NCBI GenBank assembly: GCA_030646745.1
Contig: JAUSKV010000318.1
Coordinates: forward strand, 1-6,705
Reading direction: 5' to 3'
Source of the DNA: Sulfurimonas sp.
GTDB lineage: Bacteria > Campylobacterota > Campylobacteria > Campylobacterales > Sulfurimonadaceae
Length of the DNA stretch: 6,705 nucleotides
In this document: piece by piece, positions 6,118 through 6,705 of the stretch
Position numbering within the stretch: the first letter of the stretch is position 1
How the letters are laid out: each line of letters starts with the position of its first letter
Made by a program: the position numbers and the translations under genes
The notes under the pieces: model-generated
Told to the model about the DNA's origin: nothing
Databases searched by the model: none
What the model saw: the letters and a program-made list of their open reading frames with translations, nothing else

Positions 6118-6705
6118 TTATTTTTTTACTAATTTTCTAATTGAAAATCCTAAAGCATCATCTTCACAAACTTCTATACATCTTGCACAGTTTGTGCATT
6201 CACCGGATGTAACGGACAAACTCTCTTTGCCTATCATGTGTAGAACTTGATGCTCAGGACAAACCGTTTTACATTTCATACATAAAGTACACTTCTCTTG
6301 AGAGTGCAACACTCTTATAAAACTAAAGCTTCCAAGAAGTGAATAAAACCCACCAAGTGGGCAAACATGACCACACCATCCATCTTTTAAAACAAATAGA
6401 TCAAACAAAAAGATTACAAGCATGGCCGCCCAGCCAAAACCTAAACCAAAAGCGATACCTCTGTGAACCATAGATATTGGCGAAATAAACTCAAAAGCAG
6501 CAACTCCCATAATCGCAGAGATGACTAAGCTCATTCCCAAAACCCAGTAGCGAAGATTTCTCGATGCCGGTTGTCTAAAGCCTTGCGCACGGTCGATACC
6601 AAGCTTTCTTCTTAGATAGTTTGCACTATCTGTGATTATATTTACAGGACAAACCCAACTACAAAAGGCACGACCACCGATTATAAAATAAAATATAACG
6701 GCAAC
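6118..6705 (-). CDS. napH: NapH, membrane iron-sulfur protein of the menaquinol-to-Nap route, N-terminus beyond the window
   Basis: Integral membrane ferredoxin-type protein that, with NapG, is thought to carry electrons from menaquinol to NapB in organisms without NapC. The frame is open from the right edge (VAVIFYFIIGGRAFCSWVCP) through 195 residues to TAA at 6120-6118. Seen in order: the first cytoplasmic CxxxCP (CSWVCP), membrane segments around VISAIMGVAAFEF and FGWAAMLVIFLFDLFVL, the second CxxxCP (CGHVCP), then two [4Fe-4S] motifs, CTLCMKCKTVCP and CTNCARCIEVCED. The paired CxxxCP motifs are characteristic of NapH and its relatives. A TTG at 6540 could be mistaken for a start, but the reading frame and the first CxxxCP continue upstream. 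The first transmembrane helices are missing only because of the window; napG is expected just upstream. It ends 18 bp before napB. Confidence 0.93.
   Translation of the reverse strand, partial: VAVIFYFIIGGRAFCSWVCPVNIITDSANYLRRKLGIDRAQGFRQPASRNLRYWVLGMSLVISAIMGVAAFEFISPISMVHRGIAFGLGFGWAAMLVIFLFDLFVLKDGWCGHVCPLGGFYSLLGSFSFIRVLHSQEKCTLCMKCKTVCPEHQVLHMIGKESLSVTSGECTNCARCIEVCEDDALGFSIRKLVKK

Noticed and set aside
6118..6540. A short 140-residue ferredoxin-like protein starting at TTG 6540
   Set aside because: The frame is open to the right edge and includes the upstream CSWVCP motif expected in NapH, so this is an internal codon rather than a start.

Overview
The window looks like chromosomal DNA from a Campylobacterota (epsilonproteobacterial) nitrate respirer, most likely a Sulfurimonas-type organism. 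The main reason is a minus-strand run of nap genes in the order napH-napB-napF-napL-napD, which is the tail of the napAGHBFLD arrangement of periplasmic nitrate reductase operons in that group. napL and the NapGH electron route (with no napC seen here) are hallmarks of it. The DNA is AT-rich, and many genes abut or are separated by only a few bases. The species assignment is inference; no rRNA or other marker gene is present.

Layout, left to right. Positions 1-1607 (minus) hold an MscS-family mechanosensitive channel with a long periplasmic coiled-coil region; its C-terminus lies beyond the left edge. A 111-bp divergent intergenic region (1608-1718) carries a TATAAT box on each strand. Positions 1719-2783 (plus) encode a 354-residue protein whose C-terminal half carries the metal-ligand pattern of M29-type aminopeptidases. 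It ends 4 bp from the convergent nap operon, and an inverted repeat straddles the two stop codons.

From 6705 down to 2788 everything is on the minus strand and reads as one operon: napH (its 5' part is beyond the right edge), napB, napF, napL, a single-domain Aer/CetB-like PAS protein, napD, and a small unrecognised 87-residue protein. NapA and NapG are expected to lie beyond the right edge. In the family model, NapG/NapH take electrons from menaquinol and pass them to the diheme NapB and then to periplasmic NapA. NapD and NapF act on the cytoplasmic side in NapA maturation. NapL is an exported beta-propeller-like protein of uncertain role.

Three things stand out. (1) An almost perfect 36-bp in-frame tandem duplication, much richer in G+C than its surroundings, sits inside the second Fe-S cysteine motif of NapF. 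A shorter tandem repeat in napB encodes a related SVSEE peptide. (2) An Aer-type FAD-PAS sensor without any output domain is embedded between napL and napD. (3) NapB carries an apparent lipoprotein signal, which would anchor the electron-transfer subunit to a membrane. No stretch longer than 300 bp lacks a gene, and I see no RNA genes, insertion sequences or CRISPR array.
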